Positions 37,301 to 50,985 of a stretch of DNA of 64,000 nt are shown one piece after another. Both the position numbers and the translations under genes were made by a program. This stretch comes from Combretum micranthum (taxonomy: Eukaryota; Streptophyta; Magnoliopsida; Myrtales; Combretaceae): positions 310,001-374,000 of the forward strand of contig JAMXBD010000168.1 of NCBI GenBank assembly GCA_024138025.1, written 5' to 3'. Under the pieces are notes generated by a model. That model was not told the origin of the DNA, did not search any database, and was given only the letters and a program-made list of their open reading frames with translations. Every line of letters begins with the position of its first letter. Positions within the stretch are counted from its first letter, which is position 1.

Positions 37301-39333
37301 TACAAGTCATCCATGAACATAAAACAAGGTCTAATGCATTTTATGAACTCAAAACTCTAGATCTAGTTTTCTAAACTAGTTATAAGTGCATGAATACATG
37401 TGGATGATGGATCTATGTATAAATCATAGGAAATAACAAAAATAACAACTTAAATAACAAGATCTATGTCATGAACGAAAATCAAAGCTACAAGAAGTTA
37501 GATCTACAATATATCAACTTTAAACAAGAAAATAATTGTAATACAAGATAATAAAAGTGGAAAAAATGAGTGTTTCATTTTTGGCATCATCATCCTAAGC
37601 TTTTAAGCTTATGGAAGGTCATTTGATGCATGAAACATTCATTACACTTTATCTATATCACCTATGGAGGCTTTGAGATGAAGATTTGCTTAGAAATCTT
37701 CAAGAAATATGGGTGGAAGCTAATGGAAGAGATAGGGGCAGCTTGTGTTCTTGAAGAAACAAGAACAAAAAGAAGAAAGAGAGAGAGAAAAATGAGAGAG
37801 AAAAGGCTAAGGAATGAAAGAGGGAAAGTGAGTAAATGAAGGAGAGAGAGAAATGAGTGTTTTAATTGAATAAATGAGAGAAAAAAAAAAACAGCCAAAG
37901 AAGCCATGCTGCACGTGATTGTAAAGAGAGGAGAGAGAGGGTTTTGTTGAAATTTGACTCAAAATTGAATTGTATAATTAAGTGTAATGTAACTTTTTGA
38001 AGAAGGATTGAAATATAATTAATTTTAGTCAAAATAGGAGTAAATAAAGTACAATGGCAGTCATAAAGAGGGTCAAAATCTGCCATGAAGTGTGGGTTAA
38101 TATGTACTTGAAGGTATGGGTTGTAAAAGTACTTTCTTAATAAAATAAATTAAAATAAAATAAAATTAGAAAATTTATTCCAAATATTTGTAGTAGATTT
38201 TTCATAATTAAATTTAAATAATTATTTGAATTATTTAGTATTTTAACAAATATATTACCGGTATAATCAAAATACACGAATATGGGCTATAAATAATATT
38301 TTTATAACCAAAAAATTCTAAAAAATTATTTTATGAAAATAAAAATATTTTTAAAATATTTTCCAATTATTAAATTAATTTATTTTATTTTTAATATCGG
38401 GTCTTAAATAGAATTTGATCTTGTAAAGACCCGAAACGAACTAAATTTTAGAAAAAAAAAATTCTATAACATATAAAATATTTATCTAAAAATATAAGGC
38501 TTTATAAGAATAATAAAATTTTGTAATGAAATAAAAATGAATAGTGCAAAAGACTAATCAATTGCCGATAGTAATAGAAATACAATAAAAAGGTTATAAT
38601 TGTAACTTTTATAACCCGAAAAATTATATAACTGATATATTTGAAAATCTTATAAAATTACGAGTCTAATGGTACAATTGGTATATTTTTTATATCTCAA
38701 GCTCCGGGACACGCTTTTCGAAGTCTGTATCGAACGGGTTCGAATTAGGTCAAAAATTTACCAATCTCATATTTTTAAACAAACTTATATTACTATGAGT
38801 TGTTCTACATATTTAGCTACGCCTCAGCCTCTAGGGTTAGGGGCACTAGGTTGTCGGACTTAGGCTATTGCATTCCGGTTAGGTTTCCAGGTGATTTTCC
38901 GGTTTAGATCTTTGCTAATTTGGAAACTGATATTTTTATGTTTATAGTGTATTTACTTTGAGAAATTTATTTTACATTTCATTTTTGTAAGTATTTAATA
39001 TCTATTAATGTTTTCGGAGTTCTTGAATTGAGTTATATTTTCGAAAGTCAATCGTTATTTGCTTTTTAATAATTTGTTTTTGGGATTTATATTACCCGTT
39101 TTTATAAGTCGGGTTAAATATGGAATTTGTCGTACGTAGTGGTTTTGGAATTAAAGTGTGTTGAGTCCTTCTTTTGTTTTTAAGAATTCTTATTTTTCTC
39201 AAGATTCGGAAATTTTGGATTCGCTCGTGTTTTTGAACTAGTTGGAATTCGGTTTTAATTTGGAGTGATTTTTTTAGGGTTTATTTTCGAAGTTCATTTT
39301 GGAATTATTTATTGAAATTTTCTAGGGCTTACA
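34343..39333 (-). mobile_element. Solo LTR L5, long-LTR family
   Basis: 4,991 bp, the longest LTR here; limits TGTCATGCCCCGAAG and CTAGGGCTTACA. Flanks are GTAGA (34338-34342) and ATAGA (39334-39338). It is inserted inside L4. It has the conserved GGCCATAACTTG block (35618) and a 68-nt mini-exon, and a long stretch of near-repeated AT-rich phrases (about 35900-37200, variants of TCATTTTTGAGTTGGAAAA) that looks like degenerate ~120-200 bp tandem repetition. No clear TATA box was found. Confidence 0.9.
35436..35503 (-). other. Predicted 68-nt mini-exon in L5
   Basis: Donor GTGAGT and an AG acceptor (TTTTTAGG). Length identical to the others. Tail NHYYY-stop in one frame, closest to S2. Confidence 0.4.
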
Positions 39334-41080
39334 ATAGATCTAAGCTTTACTTATCAAGATCACTAATTTATGATACCCATTCCCTAAGCCTTTCATTTTT
39401 CATGTAAAATTTTCATTTTGAAGTTAAAAATAGCTTTTCTAAATAGAGTTCTTTTTTTATCAGAGTTTCAAAAATCTATTTTTGTTAAACCAAAATAGAT
39501 CTTAAGCTTTCTAATATTTTTTTTTCTATTATCATGCTATTACAAGTCTTTGATGTACATAAAACAAAAACCTAAGGTATTTATGAACTCAAAACAACTA
39601 GATCTAGTTTATTATACTAGTCATAAATGCATATGCACTATGATCATTATGTAGATAGGGTTAAATGATGAATACATGCACAAAATCTTAATAACAATAA
39701 CATAACTTAATAGTAAAACAACATAAATAACAAGATCCATAACATTGTGATGGCAAGGATCCATGTTCAAGTGTTTCCACATCCTTAGCATAAAGCTCAT
39801 GAGGATTTTTGAGTGGAATCACACATGAATGATCTTACCATTACATGTTTTTAATGTAGTAGGGTATAGATATATTACCTATTAATGGTTTAGAACAAGA
39901 AAGCTTAAAAGAAAAAAATGTTATGAGAGTGTGTGTGTATGTGGAGTGTCACGGTAACTAGAGGAAAGGAGGAGAGAGTTTTGTAAATTTTTCCAAAAGT
40001 GAAAATGAATGAAGAAAGAAAGTGAAATGGTGAAGGCATAAAGGGGTATTTATAGAAAATAAGATTAAGGTTTGCTTTAATTGAATAAAAGGAAAATAAA
40101 ACAAAATTGGAGAGAGAGAGAGAGAGGGTACATGGAGTATTGGTTTTGGAGAGTATGGGAGGAAGAGAGAGATATGTGTATTGTGTTGTGTAAGTTTCAA
40201 ACTTAAATAAATAATTAAAGTAGTAAAAGTTGTATTGGAAAAATAAATGTAAAGAAAATGATGAAATATTGTAAGAATAGGTTGTAAGGATGTAAGAATA
40301 GGGTATAGGTGGTTGCACTTGATGAATAGTTGATTAGAAATAAAAAAATAGATTAGATAATTAAAGTACTGGTAGTAAAGAAAATATGATAAAAGGCTAT
40401 AACTGTAACTTTTATAACTAGAAAAATTATATAACTGATATATTTGAAAATCTTATGAAATTACGAATTTGATGGTACTAATAACATATTTTTAATATCT
40501 CGAGCCTCGAGACATGCTTTTCAAAGCCTGTATCCAATTGGGTTCGAAATAGGTTGAAAATTCTCAAATATGATATTTTTAAGCATCCTAATATTATTAC
40601 GAGCCAATCTACACTCTTCACTCATATTTCGACTTCTTGATTTAAGAACATGGGTTGCCGGATCTAAACTGCTTGGGTTTCCTGGAACTTGTGACTTAGG
40701 GTTTACGGTTGACTTTCTGGTTCAGGGTTTAAGCTCAAGTTTACCCTAAAAATTAGGGGTTTACAAGGTTAACTTTATGCTATTATATACAAACCTTTGC
40801 TTTGTAATTGAACAACATAGCTTTGAATACAAATTTAAGAGTAATTTCTCTTTGGTTCTTAAACAAACTATTCTGAACTTATTGACTTATCCTTGGTGTT
40901 CAATCTTAATTTATCAATCGAATTTCCATCACCGGTTGTGGCATATTCTCTATACCAAGGTTCTTGCTTTCATGTATGTAATGGGTCGTAGTTTCCATTC
41001 AAACTTGAACAATCTTAGCATTGATTGTAAGATTTTAGGTACCAGGTTTCGTCACAAGGTTGGCATGATTTGTATCAGTT

Positions 41081-41092
41081 TGGTATTAGAGC
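41081..41092 (+). other. Primer-binding site of element C
   Basis: TGGTATTAGAGC, 3 bp after the LTR end TGTATCA. One mismatch to the initiator-methionine tRNA primer site. This proves 31544-41077 is a 5' LTR. Confidence 0.93.
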
Positions 41093-41644
41093 TTAGGTTT
41101 TTTTAAAGCTTGCTTATCCTTTTTCTATCACAAAAAACAAAAGTTATGTCTTTCATGGTTTAAAAGTTTTAAAACTTCTTTCTATTAGATTTCTTTATCT
41201 CTTTCTATTCCTATTTGTTTCATATTAGTTGCTATAAAAAAAAAGAAATTCATGCAAAAAAAAAAAAAAATACATTTGATTGAATACTAGAAAATATTTG
41301 CTTTATTTGAATAGTTCCTAAAGCACCATTGAAGAGGTCTGGTTGAATTTTGTGAAAATACCTTGATTTGTTTGATTAGTTCCAAAAGAACCACAAGGGA
41401 CATGAAAGTGAGGAAAAACCAAGAATCTATTGTGTGGGAAAAACACAAGTGATTTGAGCAAATCATTTTTTGAGTGGAAACAAGTAAAGGAGTGATTTGT
41501 GAGGTTTTTCTTTATTTTATAATTACTAACATTGTTTTTGCAGCAAACTATCAGATAAAAGTGCATCTGAGGGTATACAGGGGGAGTTCATTCATGATAC
41601 TAGATGCTTTAACGATGAGGATAAAATGCATGTTTAGAGAGGAA

Positions 41645-41882
41645 ATGGAACAACTCCATGAGAAGGTAGAACATAGCTTAGAACAGTTATGAAGTGTTCC
41701 ACCAAGACGAGGAGAGAGAGGCTTCCGAGGAGACGAGTGAGGCGGGAGGAAGAAGAATATGAAGGGACTGGTTTTTAGGAAGAGATTGATAGGGATTCGG
41801 TTAAAAGCTTTAAAGGTATGGGGGAAGGCTTAGAGAAGCTAGGAATTCGAAGGATAATTATTTAGGGAATATAAAGATGAAG
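41645..41882 (+). pseudogene. Element C gag, N-terminal part
   Basis: It begins near ATG 41645 (MEQLHEKVEHSLEQL), continues across a stop as an arginine/glycine-rich region (RGERGFRGDE) and then DNYLGNIKMK, where complex D interrupts it. Joined to 52977 it reads NIKMKIPSF, the expected motif, so this is one gag split by an insertion. 41093-41644 is leader sequence with no coding signal. Confidence 0.85.
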
Positions 41883-43880
41883 CCCTTAAAATGTTGATTA
41901 ATTTAAGATTAATCTTATAATTAAAAGTCAACCGAAAACCCTAAAGATCAACAAAAGGCTAGAATAAACCCTAGAATTCAGATCCGACAATATCGTATTC
42001 TTTAGCCTTAGACAATGAAGTTGAAATAATTAGTGATAATAGTTCGTATTTATGTAAGGAAGCGTAAAAACATCATATTCGCAAATTTTGAGTATCTTTC
42101 TAACTCGAACGAGATCAACTCTCGAAAAGTGTGTCCTGAGGCTTGGAATAGTAAAAATATTCCGATAACACCGTTAAGATCGATTTAATACAAGGATTTT
42201 AAAAATATCAGTTTCGTAATTTTTCGATAATTAAAAATAACAGATATTGCATTTATACGTGTATTTACTTTACTACCAATATATTATTAGTCTTATTTAC
42301 TATTCATTATCCTATACTACTATTCATTACTATTAATCTATTTCTACTTTACCTTACAACCTATTCTTACTACCTATATACCTATTTTTCTACTTTTTTC
42401 ATTTCCAATACACCTTCACATCAGCCATACTTCACATCTTTATTACTTTTTATTACGAAACAACAAAAATAATTCACTCCCTCTCTCCTCTCAATAAGTG
42501 GCCGACACCCCCTCTCTCTTGTTTGATCAATTTATTTTTCTTTTTCAATTTATTTTATTACATCTAATTTCCCTCAATCTTCAACTATAAATAGCCCATC
42601 TCCCTCCACTTCTTTCACACCATCTTTAACATAACGAAACCCTCTTAAATTCACTCCACAACTCTCTCCACAAAATTTTCCTCTACCAAAACTTTCTTTC
42701 ACCAAATACTCACAAAAATTTCTCTCTATACATGTCACGCCCCGAGGTATCCTAGTAGTAGTAAACAAGATACACTTGAATACTATTACTAGTTTACCTT
42801 CTAAGAATGACATATTTTCAATAAACAAGATCTTTTAGTTACTTTGATAAGAATGATAAGTATATATAAGATATAAATTAGTAAATAACTGTCATTCATA
42901 GTTAGAGAATAATGATAACATTACAGACCATTACTTTTCTATATAATCCTCTAAGTACATAACTAAAATTCCTAATGCTAAATACTTGTAACTAGAGATT
43001 GAAATATAATTCTTAACTCGAACTACTCCTTAAGCTTCCAGCTTCTAAATTCTTAACTGGCCATGCTCCTGGAAGTAATGAGCCAAGGTCACATTGTAAA
43101 CCTGAAAGAATTGTTAGAGTGTGAGCGAAACCACGAGCTCAGTGAATAACCAGAACTTACCACGTATCAAACAAGTTTATTAACATTCATATGAAATGCA
43201 CAAATCAAACATATGTACATATACAAGCCTGGATAACCCAGAATCCAAACAGAATGAAAATTTACGCCCTTTCATCGAGGTTGAAGGATCACAATCTAGC
43301 CCACCTACTTAGGGATACTAAGTAAACAGGAGGAACAACAATGCTCGCTTTAGTTTTCTCTTTTAGTTTATTGTATCTTCATTGTTCACTACCTATTTAC
43401 TATCTTAGAATCATCCACAAAGTGTTAGTCATTTCAAGCAATACCATAAGCGGCGTCTTTTTACCATTTAGTTATTATGGTATCAACAGAACGAAGGAAA
43501 TCTTGCGATTAACTAATAGCTACTTTGCCTAGATAAACCAAGCATTACCAGATGTTTGAAATACTAACACGTAGTAGGTTACCACTTGCTGAATTGCCAC
43601 TTTATGCAATTTGTGAAATGCATGTTCAATTTCCTTTATGGTACCAATAATTTTATTCAAATTGAAGGCGATCAATCAATGCACAGACAATCAATCATGT
43701 TATACAGCCAATATAATCATATAGAATTCTGTTATTATTATTATTAAAGTGACTTGGCAATCAATATTTCATACAACAAAAAATTCCCATAAACCCATAC
43801 AGTATACTCAAGTTATTATCTTTTATTTAAGGTTCACCAAGTTACAAGCACATATAATGTAATAAAACTGAGTTACTCAC

Positions 43881-43940
43881 CTACCCATGTCGACTAGTCG
43901 TAATAGTCCTCAAGAAAATCCTCACAAGTATCAAGATCAC
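43881..43940 (-). other. Predicted 60-nt mini-exon in L6
   Basis: Donor GTGAGT, acceptor CAATAG. In the shared phase it reads DLDTCEDFLEDYYD-stop; one of the cleanest copies. Confidence 0.55.
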
Positions 43941-44439
43941 CTATTGAGATGATTAATACATTCATTAATATCACATAAATTATATGAATAGACTCCTATT
44001 AGTGTCTAAGTGTCCTATATTGATGTTGGGTTTTCATTCTATTACTATATTGGTCCTTTAATGGTCCTATGATAATCCAGTATTATTTAATATTTATTTT
44101 CATGTTGCTTGTCTTGATCTTGTTTGATACTTATTATATATATTCATCGGGTATTCGAAAATTTGATATTTAGTTAACTCATTTTTATAGTTATTATTAT
44201 TGTTATTTTTGTATTGTTCCTTATTTGATTTATCATAGCAACTCGTATTTATTTATTATTGTTTAGAATTATTGGTTTTCTCTTGATTTTCTTGACATAA
44301 TTTTATTGTAATGTAAAGGTATCACTCTATTCAAAAATTTAGATTATTTAAATTTCCATTGTTATATGTATGTATTTAAATAAATACTTGGTAATTACCA
44401 CAATTTTAACTTTTTTCTTGTAAAATATATTAAGTTCAT

Positions 44440-45235
44440 CTATAATGATAATAAAATTAGTAATATTAATATTTGATAAATTTAAAATTAAATTTCAAAA
44501 ATATTAGTAGTATTATCTTTGTGTCATTGTACTACTACTACTACTATACTAATAATAATAATAATAATATAATTAACAATAGTAATAATTATAATACTTT
44601 CAGTTTTAATAATAATAAATAAATAATAAATACTTTAATAACAATAATACTCACAATATTGGTAATACTCATAATATTTATAATATAAATGCTATTAATG
44701 GTATTTCAAAAATCATACATATTAAAGTTAATATTAGTAGCAATATTACTACTTTTTAATATTAACAAAATAATCTTAAGCTTAACTTTTGGTTTTAATA
44801 TTAATATTAGATATAGTATTATCTTAAAATAATAATTCTAGTAATATTATTAATCTAAATACTTTTAATGGTAATAATAATATTAACAACTATAATTGTA
44901 AAACTTTATGGACTTTAATTAAATTAGTGCTAGTGGTTGTATATTAATAGTAATCTTTTCATGATATTACTACTATCAATAATACGTAATGACTACATCA
45001 ATATTTCCAAATAATATCATAATATTAATATTACTTAAATACCATATATTTGATAATATTCAATTCTTTTTAGTTTTAATTCAATATTCAACAATTTCAA
45101 TTACTATACTACTGACAATAATAGCATATACATATAAATAAATAGAAATAATAATAACATTAATAATATTTGTAATAATAATTATTATATTATTTGGTTT
45201 AAATAAATCAGTTTTTAAATTTTTTTAATAAAATT
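44440..45235. repeat. AT-rich simple sequence in L6
   Basis: About 800 bp dominated by ATT/AAT phrases and short runs such as (AAT)6 near 44552; almost no G or C. Nothing coding is visible. Confidence 0.8.
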
Positions 45236-46687
45236 ACTAATGCCGAAAGGTACACAGGGTTGAATACGCTCGTGTTCCTCCTGTGCTCATCTGAGGATGA
45301 TATACTGTCCATCTTCCCCGATGAGCTAGGCTGATTTCGACTGTTTTCTGACATCCAAAGCTCTCCAATGGATTCCTATGAACTTATACAAGATTCTTCT
45401 ACACAAATATCTATTTAAAACATCAAAACACCTACATGATCTATGATTTTCGGATCAAAAAGAGTGCAACTAGGGTTTAGTTTCTTACCTTGTTCAATCC
45501 AATTCTAGGGTTTTTGGAGCTTTCTTTTGTATTGGTTGGAATCCTAGAAATGTCAGAACTCATTTTAGATCATTACTTTAACAAGAAACTAACTCAAACT
45601 AAATTAACTTACCTTGGAAACCTTGCTCAAGTATTTTAATGGAGGTATGTTTCTTGATCCCAGCTGAGGCGTTTAGGGCTAGTTGGATTCAGTTTTTAGG
45701 TTGTTTGGTTGCTATTTGGGAGCTCATTTGATCTAGAAACTTTGGTAAATAATGAACTTTGTTTACTTGTTCTTTATTGTATATAATATACACAGAACAA
45801 GAGGGAGAATAGGCGGTTTTCGGTGCAAGTTTTCCTCCAAGCTTTGCTTCTTCCACTTGCAATTTTACTTCACTAACTGATGTGTGAGTTGGCTGCATAT
45901 GATTAGCTTATGTGTTGATTTTGTTGACTTTAAGTTTAAAATTTGACAAAGCTTGGGATGAATTTCGGCTGTGATAAATCCAATGCATTCTCTGTAAGTC
46001 CCCAAAATTTCGGATCCAAATTAAAGACCTAAACCCTAATCAGAAGTCAAACGGATTCTTAAGTCAACCAAAACCCTAGTTTACCGTAACCGATTAACTC
46101 CGGCATTGTCGTTTTCTCAAGCCCTAGAAAACGAAGTTGGAAAAGTTAGCTATTATAGTTCGTAATAGCTATAGGTTATATAAAAATATCAGATTGAAGG
46201 AATTCGAGTGTCCTTCGAACCCGATCGGACATAGTTCTTGAAAAACGTGTCCGGAAGCCCGGAATAGGAAAAATATTCCGAATATACGTTAGACTCGTAA
46301 AAATATGAGATTTCCAAAAATATCAATTTCGTAATTTTTCGGTAGCTAAAAATATCAGATATCGCTTTTATACGTATTTTCTTACTACCGTATTAAATTG
46401 TCATGTCTACTTTTACATTACACTATTTTCTACTATTCTATACTATTCATCTATCTCTACTTTTTCTTACAACCTACTCTTACAAACCATACACCTATTT
46501 CTTACATATTTTCATTTCCAATACAACTTCACATCTTTCATTTCTTATTTTTAATTAACAAAATAACAAAAAAAAAAAAATTTCACTCCCCCATTTCCCC
46601 AAAAGTAGCGTCGGCCCCCTCTCACTCTCCCTCTATTTGTTTTATTTTTCAATTATTTAATTAACACAAATTATCTCCACATTTTCT

Positions 46688-46695
46688 TATAAATA
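46688..46695 (+). promoter_or_regulatory. TATA box of D-right
   Basis: TTATAAATACCCCC followed by a C/T-rich leader and the donor at 46815. Confidence 0.65.
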
Positions 46696-47102
46696 CCCCC
46701 TCATACCTTCACTTCTTTCACACCACTTCTTCTCTAAAGTTATTATACTAAAATTTCTCTCAAATTCTCTCAAGAGTTCTTTCAAGAAGTTCTTCTTAGT
46801 TTAGCTTCTTTTAGGTAAGAGTTCCTTCAAGATTTTTCATGTTCATCTACTTAGTATGAGCTTAGTATGTGTTTTCTAAAACCATGAAGGTTAAGAAAGC
46901 AACAATAGTTCATACTTTATTTTTGTTCATAATCATAAATTCCTTTATGTTCATTTATGTTTCTTTTATGTTCATAACTATCTAATATATCTATATAGCT
47001 ATATATACTATTTAGAGCATATAAGCTCATAGTCTTGCAATTTATTTACCTTTCATGCAATTTATTTACTCCAATGCAATTTATTTAATTTCAAGTTGAT
47101 TT

Positions 47103-47192
47103 TAAGACTAGTCATTCTAGTCTTAGATGTCCTCATCAAGTCAAAACAATTCTTTTTCTTTTTCTTTTTGGGACTAGTCTTTTCTTAGTCCC
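47103..47192 (+). other. Hairpin cluster in D-right
   Basis: TAAGACTAG/CTAGTCTTA (47103-47111, 47117-47125) and GGGACTA/TAGTCCC (47170-47176, 47186-47192) are perfect; the middle stem is mostly lost. Confidence 0.55.
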
Positions 47193-48991
47193 GGGTACCT
47201 TGATGAAGCTAAGGTCCCAATACTTGATTTATTTCTTTATATGCCTATTCTTTAAAGTTATTATGTTCTTTACATATTTTCATAGCTTATGATTCATATT
47301 CATGCATGAACACAATGGTTTTGTCTCAACAAAAATAAATGAAGGAAATGTTTTCTTAAGATAAAATGTTTTTCTAGAAATAAAAATATGGATTTTATGG
47401 AACTTATAAGAAATTTTACAAACATACAAAAGACTTATGAAGTAAATAAGAGTTTTACAATAACTTCATCTTCTTCTAAGGTAGAAACCCTTTTTCATTA
47501 AAATAAATAATCCCAAGAAACTAAGGAACTAAAATATTCTTGTGAGAAAATTGTTATAATTTTGTTGAAATCTAAGTTTAGAAAACAAAACCACTCCTTA
47601 GGAATTTAAAGAAACTAAATTTAGAAAAAGAATAATTATCACAAATAACTTAAGGTCTTTCAAAAGTAAAATAAATTCCAACAAGATCTCAAGTTCAAAG
47701 TCTTTTGAAACCTTACTTTCCATAAGTTGAGACAACTTCATTTACTTCATACATTGGTTATGAGTCATTACGTATATGTAATGACTTTATGTTGTTTATT
47801 ATGTCTTTTTTATATTATTTTCATATTACATATTCATGATCATGCATGAACATATTGATTATTGTCTCAACAAGATAAAGAAGGAAAGGTTTTCTTAAAT
47901 AAAAAAGATAGAGTTCTTTTTCCAAAATAAATTTTGTCATGTAAGAAATGATTTTTCCCATAAAGACTTAGGAATTTATCGTAGCAAATCTTTTCCAAAA
48001 ATTTAGAGGTGTTCATTATAAGTTTTTAAGTAACCAAATAACATAGGGATTTTAGATAATACATAAAGTAGATATATCATACAAAACCATAAAGTGGAAA
48101 AGTTTTCTTTAAAAATTAAAATTACAAATTCTTGGTTGAAAAATTTTACTAAACTTCATTAAGAAAAATTCTCCAATACTCTAGAATATGAAGGAATGGA
48201 CTAATTTGACAAGTCACCAAGAATGTTTCTTTTATAAGGATAAAATGATCTTAAGGAATAACGTTAGTAAACAACTTAGGAAATCATTTTAATTAAATGA
48301 AATAAACTTTAGGAAAGGTTAAGAAAATGTAAAGCTTGATAATTTTAACTACTCTCAAATAGTTTTTAGAGACTACCCTCTCAATCTCTAGAAATTAAGT
48401 TACAAGAAACTTATAAAGATAAAAAATCATTTTTTAAATTTAAAAGACTAAGGAAATAGAATTTAAAGGGGGAAGATACTCACTTCAAATAATTTAAGAA
48501 ATTTTCCAACAAGCTAAGTGGAAATTTTCAAAGTTTTGCTTTTCCAAATTTCTAGAAAACATTGCTTTTACAAAATCATGGTTGAGACAAATTTAATAAA
48601 TTCATCCATATGATATGAGTCAATATATATACATTCTAAAGGTTTTTCCAACAATAATAATATCTATATTTTGGTACAAGTATTTTTGGATAAAGAAAAG
48701 TTTGAAAATTTAAGTTTTGAAAACTATAATTTTCGTAGTAAATTTGTACCCTATGGTTTCGGGACCCAAATGAGTTTTTATGATAAGAATAACCTTAGAA
48801 ATGGATAGATCCTTTCGAATAGGTTGAAAACGGTATATTATATGCGAAATTCCGCGTTAAAATGAGCAAGTTATAGCCATTTTAGGTTGGAATTTCCACC
48901 TATACGAATTTTACTACAACTAGAAAATAGAGTTAAAAGTTTTGACTAGAAACTCCATGGAATACTCATTTTGGGTATTTCCTTTGTTTAG

Positions 48992-49058
48992 GAACTAAGG
49001 AGGAGGACATATACTACCCCAAGGACTACTTCAACTAAGGGAGTATCGTCCTGGACAA
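48992..49058 (+). other. Predicted 67-nt mini-exon in D-right
   Basis: Acceptor CCTTTGTTTAG, donor GTGATT. Shared phase reads TKEEDIYYPKDYFN-stop. Confidence 0.5.
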
Positions 49059-50985
49059 GTGATTCTACTTCTCTTATTTTCATGCTTATAATTGTGCTTG
49101 TAATTTAGTTGTACTAAACTTAAGGAAAGATAAAACTGGAGATGTATGTGTTGATAACACATTGAAAGAATATTAAGCATATCGAGACAAAAATTCTTGT
49201 AATAAATTGTATGTTTATTAGCATGTTAAAGTGTCTGAAATTAGTTGATCGCTTGCAAGAAATTGAAATATAATGGCTAGGCTCTAAATAAAAGTTAATG
49301 CATGCACTTCATAAGTCGAGTCACATTACATTTGCTATTGTACAATTGGTAGGACAAGTGTATGATAGTGGTGGTAAGCATAACTGGTGTATCATGTATG
49401 TAGTGAGTAGGAGCCGATAAAAACTACATAAATTAATGGCTTGTAGGAGTCGGTAATAACTACATAATTTTGATGGTGAATGGGAGCCGGTAAGATATAT
49501 AAAAAATTATTTTTAAAAGAAGTGATGGCCGTAATGGGTCGGAATATCTAACCTCGAATAAAGGGCGTAATTCATTCAACATATGATTCTCGGAAAATCA
49601 TATGTCTTGTATGCTCATGTGTTTGTTGCTTTACATTTGCTTTACATTTGCTTGTCTAATAAACTTAGTTGTTATTTTATTTTAAGTATGATCATTAGGA
49701 TTATACTCACTAAGCCCGTAAGGTTACGCCCCTATAGATATTTGTATTCACAGGAACAACTGTTTTTTGTACCCGAGGTTTCCTCTTATCCACATAAGTT
49801 TTCTTTTGGGAGCTTTTGAAGGAAGTTTACTTGAAGGGTTAGATAAGAATTCCTTTAAAATCGTTTGATGCAGTATTTATGTAAAGACCCGATCTTCTAA
49901 ATCCCGAGACTTAGAGTACCGAATCCCCAACCACATATAACGTTTTCACATTATATGTAAGGTTGTCCTAAAACTAACAGTTTATGAGAATTGTTTGATC
50001 AAAATCACTGAACTTTGTAAAGAACTTTTTAATAAAACAAGATTGCTAACATAAGCAATCTATACATATATTTACATCATATAAACATCGTTTAGTGCCA
50101 GTACATGACACTACAAAAAAAAATTACATGTTTTCTCAAAACATAACGAATCCTAAGGGATCTTAGGTCATTACAAAAGGAATTAGCTTCACTAACAGCC
50201 TCTATACATAGCTGGTCTTTAGCAAAAGTCTTCTAAGTCTCGGGTACCGATCCTAATCATCCCACTCATCCAGAAATCTTTCGAAATCGGATCCATAGCC
50301 CAAGTCATCATAATACTCGTCTCCATTACCTGCAAAGCAGCAAAAGTGAGCCAGAGGCCCAGTACACAATAACCAATGCACAACAAGTCATCCGAAATCA
50401 TGTAATGCATCATAGAATAAGTGGTTATCTTTATTACATTTTGATTCACAAATCAACAAGAGGGTATTCAAACCCCGGTCACACTTCGAGAATCCAGGGA
50501 TCCTGAGTAACAGCAGCTGCTCAGGGGGTTGATATAAGCAGTCCGAATACTTATATCTCCTATATCTATTTCATGAAGATAATAGCTTCCTCTAGGGTTT
50601 AAAAGCCGTTGCCCGACTCTTCTTAAACTCAGTCCATAACATGAGCCTAGTTCACAAGTTCCCATAAACCTTGAACTAAATCATGGTATTTCCCCCTAAG
50701 TTTAAGCAAACGTTACACAGATACAATTCCCCCTATCGGCTACCCACTTAACCAAAAGAATCGCTATTGCATCATAGCGTACCATTGCATCATGGTAAAG
50801 TCATTGCATCATGACTTGATTAAGCGCCTAGCTAACATGTCATTGCATCATGACAGGTTTACTGCTCCTCGGACCAGATTAAACAGCGTAATAGACATCC
50901 AATTCATCCAAATATTAAATCGAATCAATTTAGGTCAAATTAGAAATGTCTGGTCCTAGCAAACATCAGACAAGTTATTGCGTAC

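Larger units (their letters stand above)
31921..40765 (-). mobile_element. Solo LTR L4, split by L5
   Basis: Plus-strand limits are TGTCATGCCCC and AGGGGTTTACA, with 3,849 bp of its own sequence (31921-34342 and 39339-40765). The TSD is GGGTT (31916-31920) against AGGTT (40766-40770). The 3' LTR of C at about 61531 supplies the unoccupied version of the same site. TATA is at 40047-40054 (minus). Confidence 0.93.
31544..41077 (+). mobile_element. Element C 5' LTR, split by L4
   Basis: LTR sequence is 31544-31920 and 40771-41077. It starts TGATCCATG and ends TTTGTATCA, giving a TGAT/ATCA inverted end, and aligns along its whole length with the 3' LTR (61182-61835). Its first ~60 bases encode the last residues of pol (IHVIKVNSEMDQEDEADE-stop), exactly as the 3' LTR does. 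It has a degenerate CG-rich patch (31650-31880). Confidence 0.85.
42733..45992 (-). mobile_element. LTR L6, truncated at its 5' side
   Basis: Plus-strand start TGTCACGCCCCGAGG is intact; the other end is cut at 45993. It is a distinct family but shares the CTCA(C/G) block (43130), an acceptor TTTCAG near 43104 and the mini-exon at 43881. At 44440-45235 there is very AT-rich simple sequence (AAT/ATT runs). Minus-strand donors CAAG/GTAAGA (45489) and CCAAG/GTAAGT (45609) mark leader exons. Confidence 0.75.

Noticed and set aside
45689..45898. Minus-strand 69-codon ORF as a host gene exon
   Set aside because: It lies in the leader part of L6 between splice-like donors and shows no recognised domain; LTR leader is the simpler reading.
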